DNA from: Marilutibacter maris
Lineage (GTDB): Bacteria; Pseudomonadota; Gammaproteobacteria; Xanthomonadales; Xanthomonadaceae
Assembly: GCF_006546735.2 (NCBI RefSeq)
Contig: NZ_VICD02000069.1
Span: 1 to 32,567, forward strand
DNA: 32,567 bases
Direction: 5' to 3'
Numbering within the stretch: position 1 is the stretch's first letter; every line of letters begins with the position of its first letter. Shown piece by piece: positions 9,071 to 16,967 of this stretch. The notes beneath the pieces were generated by a model. That model did no database searches and had not been told where the DNA came from. It saw only the letters and a list, made by a program, of their open reading frames with translations. The translations under genes and the position numbers were made by a program.

Positions 9071-9531
9071 AACAGGCGCCCGGGCCCGGCCGGGCAAGCG
9101 CTCGCGGTCGCATCCTTCGGGGCCGGCACGCCGTCCGCCCATAGCAACCACCCCGCCACCGCGACATTGACCACGACGGTGACCCAGAACATCGCCTGAA
9201 ACGAAGTCTTCGCGGTCTTGTGGCGGAACTGCTGCTGGGCGATCAGGGCGCCGGGCCATCCGCCCAGCAGGTCGAACAGATGCAGGGTCTTCTCCGGCGT
9301 ACGCCACGCGCCCCGACCGGCGGCGGCCTTGTCCCATCCGTACAGGACCAGGGACACGCCGCTGGCGACGAAGTAGGCGATCGCGACGGCGCGCGGGACC
9401 ACCCCGACCAGGGCGGCGGCGGCCAGGAGCAGCAGGGCGACCACCGCGATCGCGGTCCGCGGCAGCCCCCGACGATCCGCGCCGTCCCTGCCGGCGTTGC
9501 GCCTGCCTCTGTTTGCTTTACCCGAAGACAT
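9001..9531 (-). CDS. DUF1294 family membrane protein
   Basis: A 176-residue protein. After a basic N-terminus there are hydrophobic segments (TAIAVVALLLLAAAALVGVV and AVAIAYFVASGVSLVLYGWD), then the DUF1294 signature KAAAGRGAWRTPEKTLHLFD and LLGGWPGALIAQQQFRHKTA, TSFQAMFWVTVVVNVAVAGW. Members are small integral membrane proteins, sometimes fused to a cold-shock domain, which is absent here. The role is unknown. The C-terminal 50 residues after the last membrane span lack similarity that I recognise and overlap the convergent small membrane gene, so the tail may be a recent extension. The start overlaps the upstream membrane protein gene by 14 bases. Confidence 0.85.
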   Translation of the reverse strand: MSSGKANRGRRNAGRDGADRRGLPRTAIAVVALLLLAAAALVGVVPRAVAIAYFVASGVSLVLYGWDKAAAGRGAWRTPEKTLHLFDLLGGWPGALIAQQQFRHKTAKTSFQAMFWVTVVVNVAVAGWLLWADGVPAPKDATASACPAGPGRLFQATNSSTAWNANRHPIMLRRSA

Positions 9532-9853
9532 GCGATCCCTCTCCCAGACGCTGGGCCAGCGCGGTCAGCGACAGGACCATCACCAGCCCCAGGCCCGCCG
9601 CGCCGATCGTCAGCCACACGCGCAGGCCGCACAGGGCAGCGGCCGCCGGGCTGTCGCCCGATATCGCCGCCGACAACCGCGTCATATGACGCCCGACGAA
9701 GAAGCCGATCAGCCCCAGCAGCGCGTAGATCGAGGCGACCACCAGACTGATCGCCAGCACCTTGCCGGGCCCGGCCCGGACGCCATCGCCGGCAACGATC
9801 AGGGCATTGGCCCAGCACAGCGCGCTGACCAGCGGGAACAGGATTCTCACCAT
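9518..9853 (-). CDS. Small integral membrane protein, 111 aa
   Basis: The ATG at 9853 has AGAGGTG 7 bases upstream. Likely membrane spans are ILFPLVSALCWANALIV (about residues 4-20), VLAISLVVASIYALLGLIGF (about 32-51) and WLTIGAAGLGLVMVLSLTAL (about 80-99). No named family is recognised. The 3' end overlaps the DUF1294 gene start by 14 bases, so the two are probably translated from one message. The 216 bases between this gene and 10070 hold the divergent promoter region and no gene that I can see. Confidence 0.7.
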   Translation of the reverse strand: MVRILFPLVSALCWANALIVAGDGVRAGPGKVLAISLVVASIYALLGLIGFFVGRHMTRLSAAISGDSPAAAALCGLRVWLTIGAAGLGLVMVLSLTALAQRLGEGSHVFG

Positions 9854-10069
9854 GCGTTAACACCTCTGGCGATGCGCAAAAGCCCGTCGACGATGGAAGT
9901 CGCCAACCGCAATGACCGTCCCGAGCGTATCAACCGCATCCACCGGGCCCTCGCATTCCGTCATGACATGCCCCCTCATTCTCACTGCCTGCCCATGCCT
10001 CGCGGAAGCAGGGCCTGAATTCCGCGGCGACTGCGTTGATCGTGATGCCCCCTTTTTCGGAGAGGCATC

Positions 10070-10636
10070 ATGAACAGAGTATCGCTTTGGACAATCGTGC
10101 TTTCGGGCGCGGCGCTGGTGGCTTCGCCCGCCGTGTTGGCCGACGACAAGGACGCGACCGACGCGGCGCTGATCGCGCGGGCCATGAGCGCGGGACCGAT
10201 GCAGATCGCCGCGCAGGCGAAGATCATGGACCACGACGGCAGCGTGCTGCGGGAAGGCTCCAACGGCTGGACCTGCATGCCGAGCATGGGCCCGGGCATG
10301 GACGTGCCGATGTGCAACGACGCGACCTGGATGGCCTTCATGCAGGCGTTCGCGCACAGGCAGGCGCCGAACCCGGTCAGTGTCGGCATCTCCTACATGT
10401 TCGGCGGCGACATCGCGACCAACAACGACGACCCGTTCGACACCACCCAGGACCCGGGCGAACCCTGGGTGACCGAGGGCCCGCACATCATGGTGATCGT
10501 CCCGGACCCCGAGTCCTCGCTCAAGGACATGACCAACGACCCCGACGCGGGCGGTCCATACGTGATGTACAAGAACACCCCGTACGCGCACATCATGATC
10601 CCGACCGGTCCGCGCCCGGTCGCCACGGACAAATAA
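10070..10636 (+). CDS. Exported protein of unknown function, 188 aa
   Basis: A good ribosome binding site (GGAGAGG) precedes the ATG. A clear Sec signal peptide covers about residues 1-24 (LWTIVLSGAALVASPAVLA, cleavage before DDKDATD). The mature protein contains GSNGWTCMPSMGPGMDVPMC, then WMAFMQAF, GISYMFGGD, GEPWVTEGPHIMVIVPDPES and PYVMYKNTPYAHIMIP. Met, Asp and Pro are unusually frequent. It resembles a conserved family of uncharacterised proteobacterial periplasmic proteins, but I know no function. The two Cys (in WTCM and PMCN) could form a disulfide. It is single and reads right. Confidence 0.8.
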   Translation: MNRVSLWTIVLSGAALVASPAVLADDKDATDAALIARAMSAGPMQIAAQAKIMDHDGSVLREGSNGWTCMPSMGPGMDVPMCNDATWMAFMQAFAHRQAPNPVSVGISYMFGGDIATNNDDPFDTTQDPGEPWVTEGPHIMVIVPDPESSLKDMTNDPDAGGPYVMYKNTPYAHIMIPTGPRPVATDK

Positions 10637-10730
10637 GCCGGCCTGTGCGCTCCGCCTCGCGGGACGTCGATCCGCAAGGACCGATCGCGCCGACCCGCGA
10701 CGTCCATCCGGTTGCGGACCCGGACGGACC

Positions 10731-11192
10731 TCAGCCCGCGATGCGGCGTCGCGCCCGCTCCAGCGAATGGCGGAGGAGTGCTTCGACCGTGGGGACAAGC
10801 TCCGCGTCCGGATTGATGATCGACACCCAGCCGCTCGGTCCGTACAGCGGATGCGGAAAGAGCCGGTTCAGCGCGGCGCAGTCGAACCGGTCGCGGTGGT
10901 TCTCCAGCTCGTTGGGCTTGAATCCGAACAACGCCTCGAACTCCTCCCTGCCGGTCTCGATGTTGAGCCGATACAGTCCACCGCGGTTCAGATCCGACTC
11001 GCTGTCGAATCCGGTGTAGTCCTTGGTCACGATCGTCGTGAAGGGCATCTTCCTTGGTTCGCCGTCCTTGTCGCGCACATGGAAGAAGGTGTCGCCCCAT
11101 GCGATCTCCGGGCTGCCGTCTCCGGGGCCGGCGATCTGGATATGGACGGAAGCGTCGCTGCCCAGCAGCGCGCGAATGTCATCTTGGGTCAT
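10731..11192 (-). CDS. DUF6194 family protein
   Basis: A 153-residue soluble protein recognised from EIAWGDTFFHV, RKMPFTTIVTKDYTGFDSES, LYRLNIETGREEFEALFGF, LFPHPLYGPSGWVSIINPD and the helical C-terminus. These are the conserved blocks of DUF6194. Members are small single-domain proteins of unknown function scattered among actinobacteria and proteobacteria. It stands alone and reads left; the ATG at 11192 follows a 190-base upstream gap. The sporadic distribution suggests it is an accessory gene. Confidence 0.8.
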   Translation of the reverse strand: MTQDDIRALLGSDASVHIQIAGPGDGSPEIAWGDTFFHVRDKDGEPRKMPFTTIVTKDYTGFDSESDLNRGGLYRLNIETGREEFEALFGFKPNELENHRDRFDCAALNRLFPHPLYGPSGWVSIINPDAELVPTVEALLRHSLERARRRIAG

Positions 11193-11305
11193 GGTCGGAT
11201 CGTCCGATCAGGCTGTTGAAGCGGACCCGCAGCCTGACACCCGGACGGCAACGAGTCGAGAAGCGAAGCCGGTAGACCTACGGAGGACCTGTTCCCTCTT
11301 CTTCC

Positions 11306-11512
11306 CTAGCCGCCGTCGGGCTGCCGGATCACCCCGTAGTCCTCGAAAACGGGGATCAGGCAGAGCCAGACGATCGCAAGCGCCACCAGAAGCTGTCCAA
11401 CCACATCGATGAGCCACGAGTGGTCGGGGAATAGCAGCATCAACGCATCCAGCACGACGCGCGCCACCAAGCCCGCCCCTATGCCCATGGCGACCCGCAG
11501 TGTGGCTTTCAA
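11306..11512 (-). CDS. Small membrane protein, about 68 aa
   Basis: Two hydrophobic stretches are visible: VAMGIGAGLVARVVLDALML and WLIDVVGQLLVALAIVWLCL, with a polar C-terminus EDYGVIRQPDGG. I placed the start at a TTG at 11512 preceded by CGAGGG. An ATG at 11488 (60 aa) and a longer frame to 11599 (97 aa) are also possible, but the extra N-terminal residues look non-coding. No family is recognised. Confidence 0.5.
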   Translation of the reverse strand: MKATLRVAMGIGAGLVARVVLDALMLLFPDHSWLIDVVGQLLVALAIVWLCLIPVFEDYGVIRQPDGG

Positions 11513-11644
11513 CCCTCGATGTAGCCTCCTGGCCGCCACGGTCGCGCTACCAGAACTGCAAGGGGGCGAGGAGACGTCCGGTATTGGGGACGGTGGCAAT
11601 CATGCCTCTCGAACGGTGAAAGCCGCTCCCTACCCTTGCTTGAA

Positions 11645-12058
11645 TCAACGAATCCCGCATTGGATGCTCCTGTCCCGGGAACGGTATTCGACCCAGGGCC
11701 CGTCGAACGACATGTACTGGATCCGGGTGGCATCGCTGCCATCGGTCGGCTCAACGGCGTATTCGATATCTCCGGGACGATCGGGCGACAGATGCATGAC
11801 GTAGGTGTCCTGTTCTCGCTCAAACCTCATCGGGTAGCCCTTGTCCAGGCCCAGCAAGCGGACATCCTGCGAGTCGAGCATATCGGGCAGGCGTCCGTGC
11901 CTGGACTGGAAGTTCTGGAACTTGTGATCGATGCTCAGCGCCTGCCAGTAGCCCCGCGGAAAGTAGGTACACGGTAGGTACGCGCCGACCAGGGAGTGCC
12001 CGATCTTGGCAAGAACCAGGGCTGCGATGAACATCATTGAATACTTGACGGTCTTCAT
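11645..12058 (-). CDS. Membrane-anchored or exported hypothetical protein, 137 aa
   Basis: The N-terminus KYSMMFIAALVLAKIGHSLV is a signal peptide or single anchor. The soluble part holds LPCTYFPRGYWQALSIDHKF, then QSRHGRLPDMLD, a pattern seen in small proteins with pilin-like N-termini, and YAVEPTDGSDATRIQYMSFDG. Two Cys are present, one near residue 30 and one near the C-terminus. No named family is recognised. The 228 bases from 12059 to 12286 hold no gene that I can support. Confidence 0.65.
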   Translation of the reverse strand: MKTVKYSMMFIAALVLAKIGHSLVGAYLPCTYFPRGYWQALSIDHKFQNFQSRHGRLPDMLDSQDVRLLGLDKGYPMRFEREQDTYVMHLSPDRPGDIEYAVEPTDGSDATRIQYMSFDGPWVEYRSRDRSIQCGIR

Positions 12059-12286
12059 GGCTTTTCGGCACCCGCCTCAAGAATCGCACACCCACGAATG
12101 GACTTGCGTCTGAATGGTGCCTCGATCCACGGCGTGGGGCGACGGTCCGCCTTGCCGATGCGTTCCGTTTGCCGAAGCCTGGGGCGAAAGCACTTCGCAG
12201 CTCACATGCCTCATGCCGCTGACCACGCCCCTGTCGCTATGGGTTAGCGCACGGCCGGACAACGCGCAGGCCTGCTCACTAACCGG

Positions 12287-12706
12287 CTACTCCGCGTCCG
12301 GCACCCTGCAGAACCACTCTCCGAACCCCAGCTCCGGGATCAGCACCCGGTAGCAGTTTCCGTCGAGTCTTACCTCGCGCAGCACGAGCTCTCCGGCGAC
12401 GAGGCGACTGACCTGGAAGACAGGACCCTTGCGGGAGACGACCTGCCAGGGCTCCCATGCCACGCTCTCCGGCGACTGGTCGGGGAAGTACGCGCGCGAG
12501 TACTTCTCGCGCGTCTCCACAACCAACTTGCCGAAGAAGTCGTTGCGAAACAGCAGACGCTGCTTCTCCGTCAACCGCACGCTCTTCTCCATCTCGGGGA
12601 GCGTCCGTGCGGCATCCGATCGCCAGCGACCGCACAGCTCGAAGGCCCCGGCGGCGCTGGAGGGCCATGCGGCCGCCAACAGCAGGATCAGCGGTATCGA
12701 TCTCAT
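12287..12706 (-). CDS. Exported hypothetical protein, 139 aa
   Basis: From the ATG at 12706 the protein has a clean signal peptide (SIPLILLLAAAWPSSAAGA, cleavage near residue 21) followed by FELCGRWRSDAARTLPEMEK. That is a lipocalin-like or copper-resistance-like opening (Gly-x-Trp with a molecule-binding barrel), but the resemblance is weak. The remainder (EKYSRAYFPD, VAWEPWQVVSRKGPVFQVSR, GNCYRVLIPELGFGEWFCRV) is beta-rich, with three Cys. The frame is open upstream to 12838, but those residues lack the signal sequence and look non-coding. Function unknown. Confidence 0.65.
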   Translation of the reverse strand: MRSIPLILLLAAAWPSSAAGAFELCGRWRSDAARTLPEMEKSVRLTEKQRLLFRNDFFGKLVVETREKYSRAYFPDQSPESVAWEPWQVVSRKGPVFQVSRLVAGELVLREVRLDGNCYRVLIPELGFGEWFCRVPDAE

Positions 12707-12755
12707 TCGACAGAGGCCCGTAGCGGATCGGTCCACTGGCAACCGCACGGCATCG

Positions 12756-13181
12756 TCATGCGGCCGGCGCCCGATGCCGGATCCATGCCAGCCAGACCAG
12801 GCAGCCCAGCAATCCGGCGGAGACAAGAATCGGCGCATCGAAGACGCGGCCGTTGGCGAAGACGAACACCAGGAAGGCCAGGGGCACCAGCGTCATGCAA
12901 AGCGCCATGCCCGGGGAGCGAGGCGCGCGGCTGATCGTGAGCCCGATGCAGAGCATCAGCAGCGCCAACAGCGCCGCCGCGCCGAAGGCCGCCAGCCGGC
13001 CCAGGCCGAACAGCCCCAGCGCGTCCAATGCCAGCAACCCGGTCAGGATGAAGGCGCAATAGCGGATGATCGCGCGCGGCAGGCTCTCGCGCGTTTCGGC
13101 CATGCGGCGCGCCGCGGCGTCCGAGGCGGCCCGCCTCGTATCAGGGGTGTCGAGTGCATCGACGAAGTCGTCTGGTTTCAC
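12756..13181 (-). CDS. Small multi-pass membrane protein, 141 aa
   Basis: It begins with a GTG at 13181 with CGGAG 4 bases upstream. An acidic/basic N-terminus (KPDDFVDALDTPDTRRAAS) is followed by four hydrophobic spans: YCAFILTGLLALDALGLFGL, LAAFGAAALLALLMLCIGLT, MALCMTLVPLAFLVFVFA and ILVSAGLLGCLVWLAWI. No family is recognised. It is separated from its leftward neighbours by 49 and 66 bases and may share a transcript with the genes at 12287 and 13248. Confidence 0.65.
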   Translation of the reverse strand: MKPDDFVDALDTPDTRRAASDAAARRMAETRESLPRAIIRYCAFILTGLLALDALGLFGLGRLAAFGAAALLALLMLCIGLTISRAPRSPGMALCMTLVPLAFLVFVFANGRVFDAPILVSAGLLGCLVWLAWIRHRAPAA

Positions 13182-13247
13182 GATGCTCCGATACCCGGTT
13201 CTGGTGGGGCCGCCGAGAGGCAGCGGCTTGAATGGATGTGCACGACC

Positions 13248-13508
13248 TCATCCCCGGCCCGCTCGTTTCCTGGTTCCCGGCAGAACTCCGGCCAGGGTGC
13301 CGGCGACGGAAAGCAGCAGCGCGCCCAGGACAATGGGCAGGCGATACCTCGCCATGAACTGCTCCGAGGCCATGCGTCCGCACTCGTAGCCGACCGAGAA
13401 CTCCTCGGTTTCCGGGCAGGTGTTCAGCGCGACAACCATCCCCGCCACGGTCAGCGAGACGAACGCCAACAACACGAACCAGAGCAGGCAGAACAGGACT
13501 CTACGCAC
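13248..13508 (-). CDS. Small two-span membrane protein, 86 aa
   Basis: The GTG start at 13508 has a strong AAGGAGG 5 bases upstream. The first span is VLFCLLWFVLLAFVSLTVAG. A loop with two Cys (NTCPETEEFSVGYECGRMAS) follows, and the second span is LPIVLGALLLSVAGTLAGVL before a basic tail. The two Cys in the loop would be periplasmic under the positive-inside rule and could pair. No family is recognised. Confidence 0.65.
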   Translation of the reverse strand: MRRVLFCLLWFVLLAFVSLTVAGMVVALNTCPETEEFSVGYECGRMASEQFMARYRLPIVLGALLLSVAGTLAGVLPGTRKRAGRG

Positions 13509-13601
13509 GGTGTCCTCCTTGTGGCCAAGGCCTGGGCCATACGGTACGGCAAGTAGCCGCCGGTCCGACGGCCCCTCCGGCAGGATAAAGGCGGCCCGGA
13601 C

Positions 13602-14318
13602 CTAGGCCATATCCCGGTGGATCCGGGTCGCCTCGACGTAGCGCAGGTAGGTGTCGCGGTGCTCGCTGAAGCGGTCCGCGCCTTCCTGGAAGGCCTTCTC
13701 GGCCTCGTCGAACTCGCCGAGCTTCAGCAGGCACTCGCCGCGGGAGAAGAACGCAGTGTGGCCGTTGGGATTGACCCGCAGCGAGGCTTCGAAGTCCGCC
13801 CGGGCCTTGTCGAACTCGCCCAGGTCCATGTGGGTGAAGCCGCGGTTGTCGATCGCCTCGTAGAACATCGGGAACAACTCCACCGCCCGCGTGTACTCCT
13901 CGATCGCCTCGGCGCCGCGGTCGCCATCGCTCAGGGCGTTCGCGGTCATGTAGTGGGCGTTCGCCTGCGACACGACCAGCTCCAGGTCCTGCCCGGTGGC
14001 CTCGATGTAGCGCGGAAAGTCGGTGTGCTTGAGGTACTCGTGGAAGCCGTCGAGCTCCTCATCGGCGACCGGGCGCGAGCACAGCACCTCGCCGTCGCGC
14101 TTGAAGCCGAGCGAATCGATCGGGACATGCCGGGCCAGCACGGTCAGGGCATCGAGCCCCTCCGCGGACGGCCGGGTGGCCGTGGGCGCGTAGCAAAGGC
14201 AATGGAAGGTCCTGCTCCCGTCCGACCACGCATCCACGGCCAGGATCCGGGTCGTCGCCCATTCGCCGTTGTCGCGCCGGGAAACGATGACATCGCCTGC
14301 TTTCAAGACTACCTCCAT
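13602..14318 (-). CDS. TPR-repeat protein, 238 aa
   Basis: From the ATG at 14318, the N-terminal about 100 residues (MEVVLKAGDVIVSRRDNGEW, FHCLCYAPTATRPSAEGLDA) form a beta-rich domain of unknown role. The C-terminal half has about three tetratricopeptide repeats (EAIEEYTRAVELFPMFYEAI, GFTHMDLGEFDKARADFEAS, LLKLGEFDEAEKAFQEGADR), which mediate protein contacts. There is no signal peptide, so it is cytosolic. The first 22 codons and the upstream region belong to a 160-bp sequence that is repeated 596 bases upstream (14851-15009). No catalytic motif is seen. Confidence 0.8.
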   Translation of the reverse strand: MEVVLKAGDVIVSRRDNGEWATTRILAVDAWSDGSRTFHCLCYAPTATRPSAEGLDALTVLARHVPIDSLGFKRDGEVLCSRPVADEELDGFHEYLKHTDFPRYIEATGQDLELVVSQANAHYMTANALSDGDRGAEAIEEYTRAVELFPMFYEAIDNRGFTHMDLGEFDKARADFEASLRVNPNGHTAFFSRGECLLKLGEFDEAEKAFQEGADRFSEHRDTYLRYVEATRIHRDMA

Positions 14319-14414
14319 GTACGTGTCTGATCCGGGTCGGGGTGCGCCTGCGCACGGCGCGGCATCCGCCACGCATCCGGAGGAGTTGAGCATGTTCGGG
14401 TGGGGAAGTCGACT
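14255..14414. repeat. 160-bp direct repeat, copy 1 (TPR gene 5' end and promoter)
   Basis: Nearly identical to 14851-15009: one substitution (at 14262) and one lost G in the second copy. It spans the first 22 codons of the TPR gene and about 95 bases of upstream DNA. Beyond GTCGACT the copies diverge, although CTTGCTGTC reappears in both a few bases later. Confidence 0.95.
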
Positions 14415-14492
14415 TTGCGCCTTGCTGTCGAGTCGGCTGTCTTCCTGCGCGAGAATAGACCCTGGCCGCTGTTCTTTTATTCGACCCACTTC

Positions 14493-14846
14493 CTATACGG
14501 AGCCCATGGGATCGATCCCCGCCTCTTCGAGCATACGGGCTTTCGTCTTCATGGACGGAACGAACGACGCAACCATCGCCACGCACCAATACAGATGAAT
14601 CAGGACCGGTATGGGTTCAGGAATCTGCAGCTCGACAATCAGCAGCCCCAGTTGCATCGCGATCAGGAGACCCGAGACCATCAAAGTGATAGCCACGGCA
14701 CCACGCCAGGTCGCGGGATCTCCCATGCCCGTCCGGCGATGGATCTCACGTCTGGCCACAACGGCAGCAAGTTTTGTCCCCAACCAAGCCAGGATCGCGT
14801 AATACAGCGTCACTTCCGCGACTACAAGTGCGATTTTCACTTCCAT
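14493..14846 (-). CDS. Small membrane protein behind a duplicated promoter, 117 aa
   Basis: From the ATG at 14846 there are three likely membrane spans: IALVVAEVTLYYAILAWLGT, WRGAVAITLMVSGLLIAMQL with LGLLIVELQI, and VLIHLYWCVAMVASFVPSM, then a basic tail KTKARMLEEAG. No family is recognised. Codon use is less GC-biased than in the TPR gene. It is preceded by a copy of the TPR gene's promoter and first 22 codons. That fused leader (14837-14914) ends in a TGA located inside this gene's first codons, so translation is probably coupled. Confidence 0.7.
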   Translation of the reverse strand: MEVKIALVVAEVTLYYAILAWLGTKLAAVVARREIHRRTGMGDPATWRGAVAITLMVSGLLIAMQLGLLIVELQIPEPIPVLIHLYWCVAMVASFVPSMKTKARMLEEAGIDPMGSV

Positions 14847-14914
14847 GCAATCGCCCACTCGCCGTTGTCGCGCCGGGAAACGATGACATCGCCTGCTTTC
14901 AAGACTACCTCCAT
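14837..14914 (-). pseudogene. Truncated copy of the TPR gene start, acting as a leader ORF
   Basis: MEVVLKAGDVIVSRRDNGEW, then AIAWK and a stop: 22 codons match the TPR gene exactly and the last few are new. The TGA (14839-14837) lies 8 bases inside the downstream membrane protein gene (ATG at 14846). The reading frame is intact up to the junction, so ribosomes starting here would terminate at the next gene's start. Confidence 0.8.
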
Positions 14915-15009
14915 GTACGTGTCTGATCCGGGTCGGGTGCGCCTGCGCACGGCGCGGCATCCGCCACGCATCCGGAGGAGTTGAGCATGTTCGGGTGGGG
15001 AAGTCGACT
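14851..15009. repeat. 159-bp direct repeat, copy 2
   Basis: Second copy of the 14255-14414 repeat, in the same orientation. It sits between the membrane protein gene (14493-14846) and the DUF7684-like gene (15022-15444), carrying the leader ORF and what should be the TPR promoter. Confidence 0.95.
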
Positions 15010-15021
15010 ACGGGCTTGCTG

Positions 15022-15444
15022 TCAGGCCTCAGCGTAGGTTCGCAGCATGTAAGGCTCCTGGGACCTGTCGGCGATATGTACCAGCAGTGTCCGTTGCAAC
15101 TCGACTTCACTGTGAAAGGCGTGACGCTTGGAGAAAGAAAAAACGTCGGATAGCGATTCGTGCTCATGCCATGAGGTCATGACGAGCTGGTCGTCCGGAA
15201 TCTCGCCATAGCCAAGAATCCGAAGGCTCGCCAGATCAACGGAATCATCCCAGTAGCCGCAGTCACGTCCCCAGGCCATCATGGAAAGGCAGCCGGAGCG
15301 GACAAGCCAATCGCTCACCGCCATCTGCCACTCCAGCGGAACGATCTGCTCCACCATCACTACCGCGCGAAACGGCGAGGGCCCGCCCAAGTCAGGCGGA
15401 GTCGAGCCGCCAGGTAGGTGCAAGTAGACCGGAACGTCTGACAT
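15022..15444 (-). CDS. Small soluble protein, probably DUF7684 type, 140 aa
   Basis: The core reads FRAVVMVEQIVPLEWQMAVS, DWLVRSGCLSMMAWGRDCGY, WDDSVDLASLRILGYGEIPD, VMTSWHEHESLSDVFSFSKR. I associate this W-D-x-S-V and TSWHE pattern with DUF7684, a family of unknown function; the name is given from memory and could be wrong. There is no signal peptide. The gene starts 5 bases after the stop of the ankyrin gene, so the two form an operon. Ankyrin plus small unknown protein pairs are typical of immunity-like clusters. Confidence 0.7.
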   Translation of the reverse strand: MSDVPVYLHLPGGSTPPDLGGPSPFRAVVMVEQIVPLEWQMAVSDWLVRSGCLSMMAWGRDCGYWDDSVDLASLRILGYGEIPDDQLVMTSWHEHESLSDVFSFSKRHAFHSEVELQRTLLVHIADRSQEPYMLRTYAEA

Positions 15445-15449
15445 GGGGC

Positions 15450-15845
15450 CTATCGTTTGGATTGAGTGGAACCGCCAGGCATCGTCTGCTCGACCAGCCC
15501 CGCGATGGCGTCTTTCCGGGCCGCCGCCATGCTTCTGGGCGTCTCGCCAAATTCGGAGCGAATGTCCGGATTGGCGCCCGCCAGCAGGAGCGCTTCCGCG
15601 ATGTCCACTCGCCCCTGGTGGATGGCAAGGTGCAGCGGCGTCTGGCCCATGTCGCCAATCGCATTGACGTCTGCGCCGGCCTCGATCAGGGCCTTGGCGC
15701 CGTCGAAATCCCTGCGCCATAGCAATACATGCAGTGGCGTATCGTTCTCGTAGCTGCGGCTGTCCATACTCACGCGGCGGCAGCCACCGTCGGCGGGAAA
15801 CAGGACATCGGACGTGGACTGCAGAATTTCCTCGATGGTGCGCAT
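15450..15845 (-). CDS. Ankyrin-repeat protein, 131 aa
   Basis: Three ankyrin repeats fill the protein: NDTPLHVLLWRRDFDGAKAL, GQTPLHLAIHQGRVDIAEAL and GETPRSMAAARKDAIAGLVE, with GADVNA and GANPDI turns. The N-terminus MRTIEEILQSTSDVLFPADG is a short non-repeat cap. I chose the ATG at 15845; the open frame upstream has low-complexity residues. It is cytosolic and presumably binds another protein. It is paired with the gene 5 bases downstream. It resembles the broken ankyrin gene at 5100-5571, though the sequences are not close copies. Confidence 0.85.
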   Translation of the reverse strand: MRTIEEILQSTSDVLFPADGGCRRVSMDSRSYENDTPLHVLLWRRDFDGAKALIEAGADVNAIGDMGQTPLHLAIHQGRVDIAEALLLAGANPDIRSEFGETPRSMAAARKDAIAGLVEQTMPGGSTQSKR

Positions 15846-15990
15846 GGCTTGTCCATTGAGCGGTTGGGGGTATGGGTGTGGACTCGGCAACCGTATCGAT
15901 TGGGCCCGAGCCACGCGAAACTCTCCTGATCCGTTATGTTCTGGACTCGTCGAGCCCCATGGACAAGAAATGAACCTGACCCCTTTTATT

Positions 15991-16038
15991 TATCCTGACT
16001 GCCTGTCTGTGAAAGCCGGGGCAGTCCAACCTGACCCC
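15991..16038. mobile_element. Solo right end of IS3-family element, copy A
   Basis: Matches the last part of the IS3-family element at 17370-18617 (TATCCTGACT...CTGTCTGTGAAAGCCGGGG...CAGTCCA) with one difference, followed by the same AACCTGACCCC flank. An AACCTGACCCC motif also precedes it (15973-15983), so the fragment sits between short direct repeats. The region 15846-16163 holds this fragment and otherwise no gene. Confidence 0.8.
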
Positions 16039-16163
16039 ATTTTTCAGTTCAAGGTGAGTCCCTTTTGCGTGGACGGCGCCAGTGTTGTGGGACCTGCAGG
16101 GCTGTGGTAGAAGTCTAAGTTGGACAAGGCGTGGACTGGTCTTTTACCAAGGGAGCTTGGTTG

Positions 16164-16967
16164 ATGAAAAAGTGGTTATATGGCGTTTCGCTTGTTATTG
16201 GATTTGCGGTTCCTTTGTCTGTCGCAGCGGAAAGCGCACCTGGCGATTTGTTTCCGGAAGAGGGGTTGAACCCTGAAGATATCCAGTCACTCTACATCGG
16301 GCAAAGCTACCATTCACAGCAGGTCGTTTTGGGGGCGAGGGCGGATGGTTTTACCGCTACGGCCATATATGATCGTGCTACCGATCGAATATATGTGGAT
16401 ACTGCATATGCGTCATTTGATGTTGGGCTAGGACAAGCTGCCCTTCAAGCGGCAAAAGGTAATTCGGCGCTTGCAAATTCAATGGCGAGTGATTTGCGGT
16501 CAAGTTTTCTAACGCAGCATTCGTTTGAGATTACGGTTGGGTCTATTGGGCTTCCATCGTACACGCCTCCTTCTGGAATCCCAGAGCCATGCGATCTTTC
16601 TCCATGCGATCCGTGGGCATACATGATTCGAGAAGGGTTTATGGAATCTTACTTAGGATTTCGGGTATGGGATCCACGTGTTGACCCGTGGTGGGAAATG
16701 GCTCATACCGACGAGGAGGTAGAAGAAGATAAGGCTGCGTTCAATCGAGCTAAGGATCACTGGTGTGATCAGGAGGCCTCGGATTCGATGCAGATTCTTG
16801 CCGGGCTGTTGAGCGGGACCCCCGCCTGTATTACCGGTGAAACAAATCCTTTTTCAGCTTCTGTCTGTGCTGGTTCTGTTGTTACCATATTGGATGGTTT
16901 TCGTAGCGATGCAAGCGAGAAGTGTCATCAAAAGTATCCCGGGCCGGGTGCATGGCATTTCCCATGA
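16164..16967 (+). CDS. Exported protein of unknown function, AT-rich, 267 aa
   Basis: The ATG at 16164 follows AGGGAG. The signal peptide is typical (MKKWLYGVSLVIGFAVPLSV, cleavage after VAAE or nearby). The mature part has SFDVGLGQAALQAAKGNSAL, SFEITVGSIGLPSYTPPSGI, a PEPCDLSPCDPWAYMI segment and a C-terminal stretch with four more Cys (DHWCDQ, TPACITG, SVCAGS, EKCHQ). Codon use is clearly more A/T-rich than in the rest of the window, pointing to horizontal transfer. It lies between two IS3 remnants. The next gene overlaps by 4 bases (ATGA). No family is recognised; an exported effector or adhesion protein is possible but unproven. Confidence 0.75.
   Translation: MKKWLYGVSLVIGFAVPLSVAAESAPGDLFPEEGLNPEDIQSLYIGQSYHSQQVVLGARADGFTATAIYDRATDRIYVDTAYASFDVGLGQAALQAAKGNSALANSMASDLRSSFLTQHSFEITVGSIGLPSYTPPSGIPEPCDLSPCDPWAYMIREGFMESYLGFRVWDPRVDPWWEMAHTDEEVEEDKAAFNRAKDHWCDQEASDSMQILAGLLSGTPACITGETNPFSASVCAGSVVTILDGFRSDASEKCHQKYPGPGAWHFP

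Noticed and set aside
12244-12295. GTTAGCG ... CACTAACC inverted repeat as a possible integron attC site among the small genes
   Set aside because: In attC the outer boxes run AAC...GTT inward of the stem ends; here the order is the reverse, no integrase gene is present and the motif does not recur between the other small genes.
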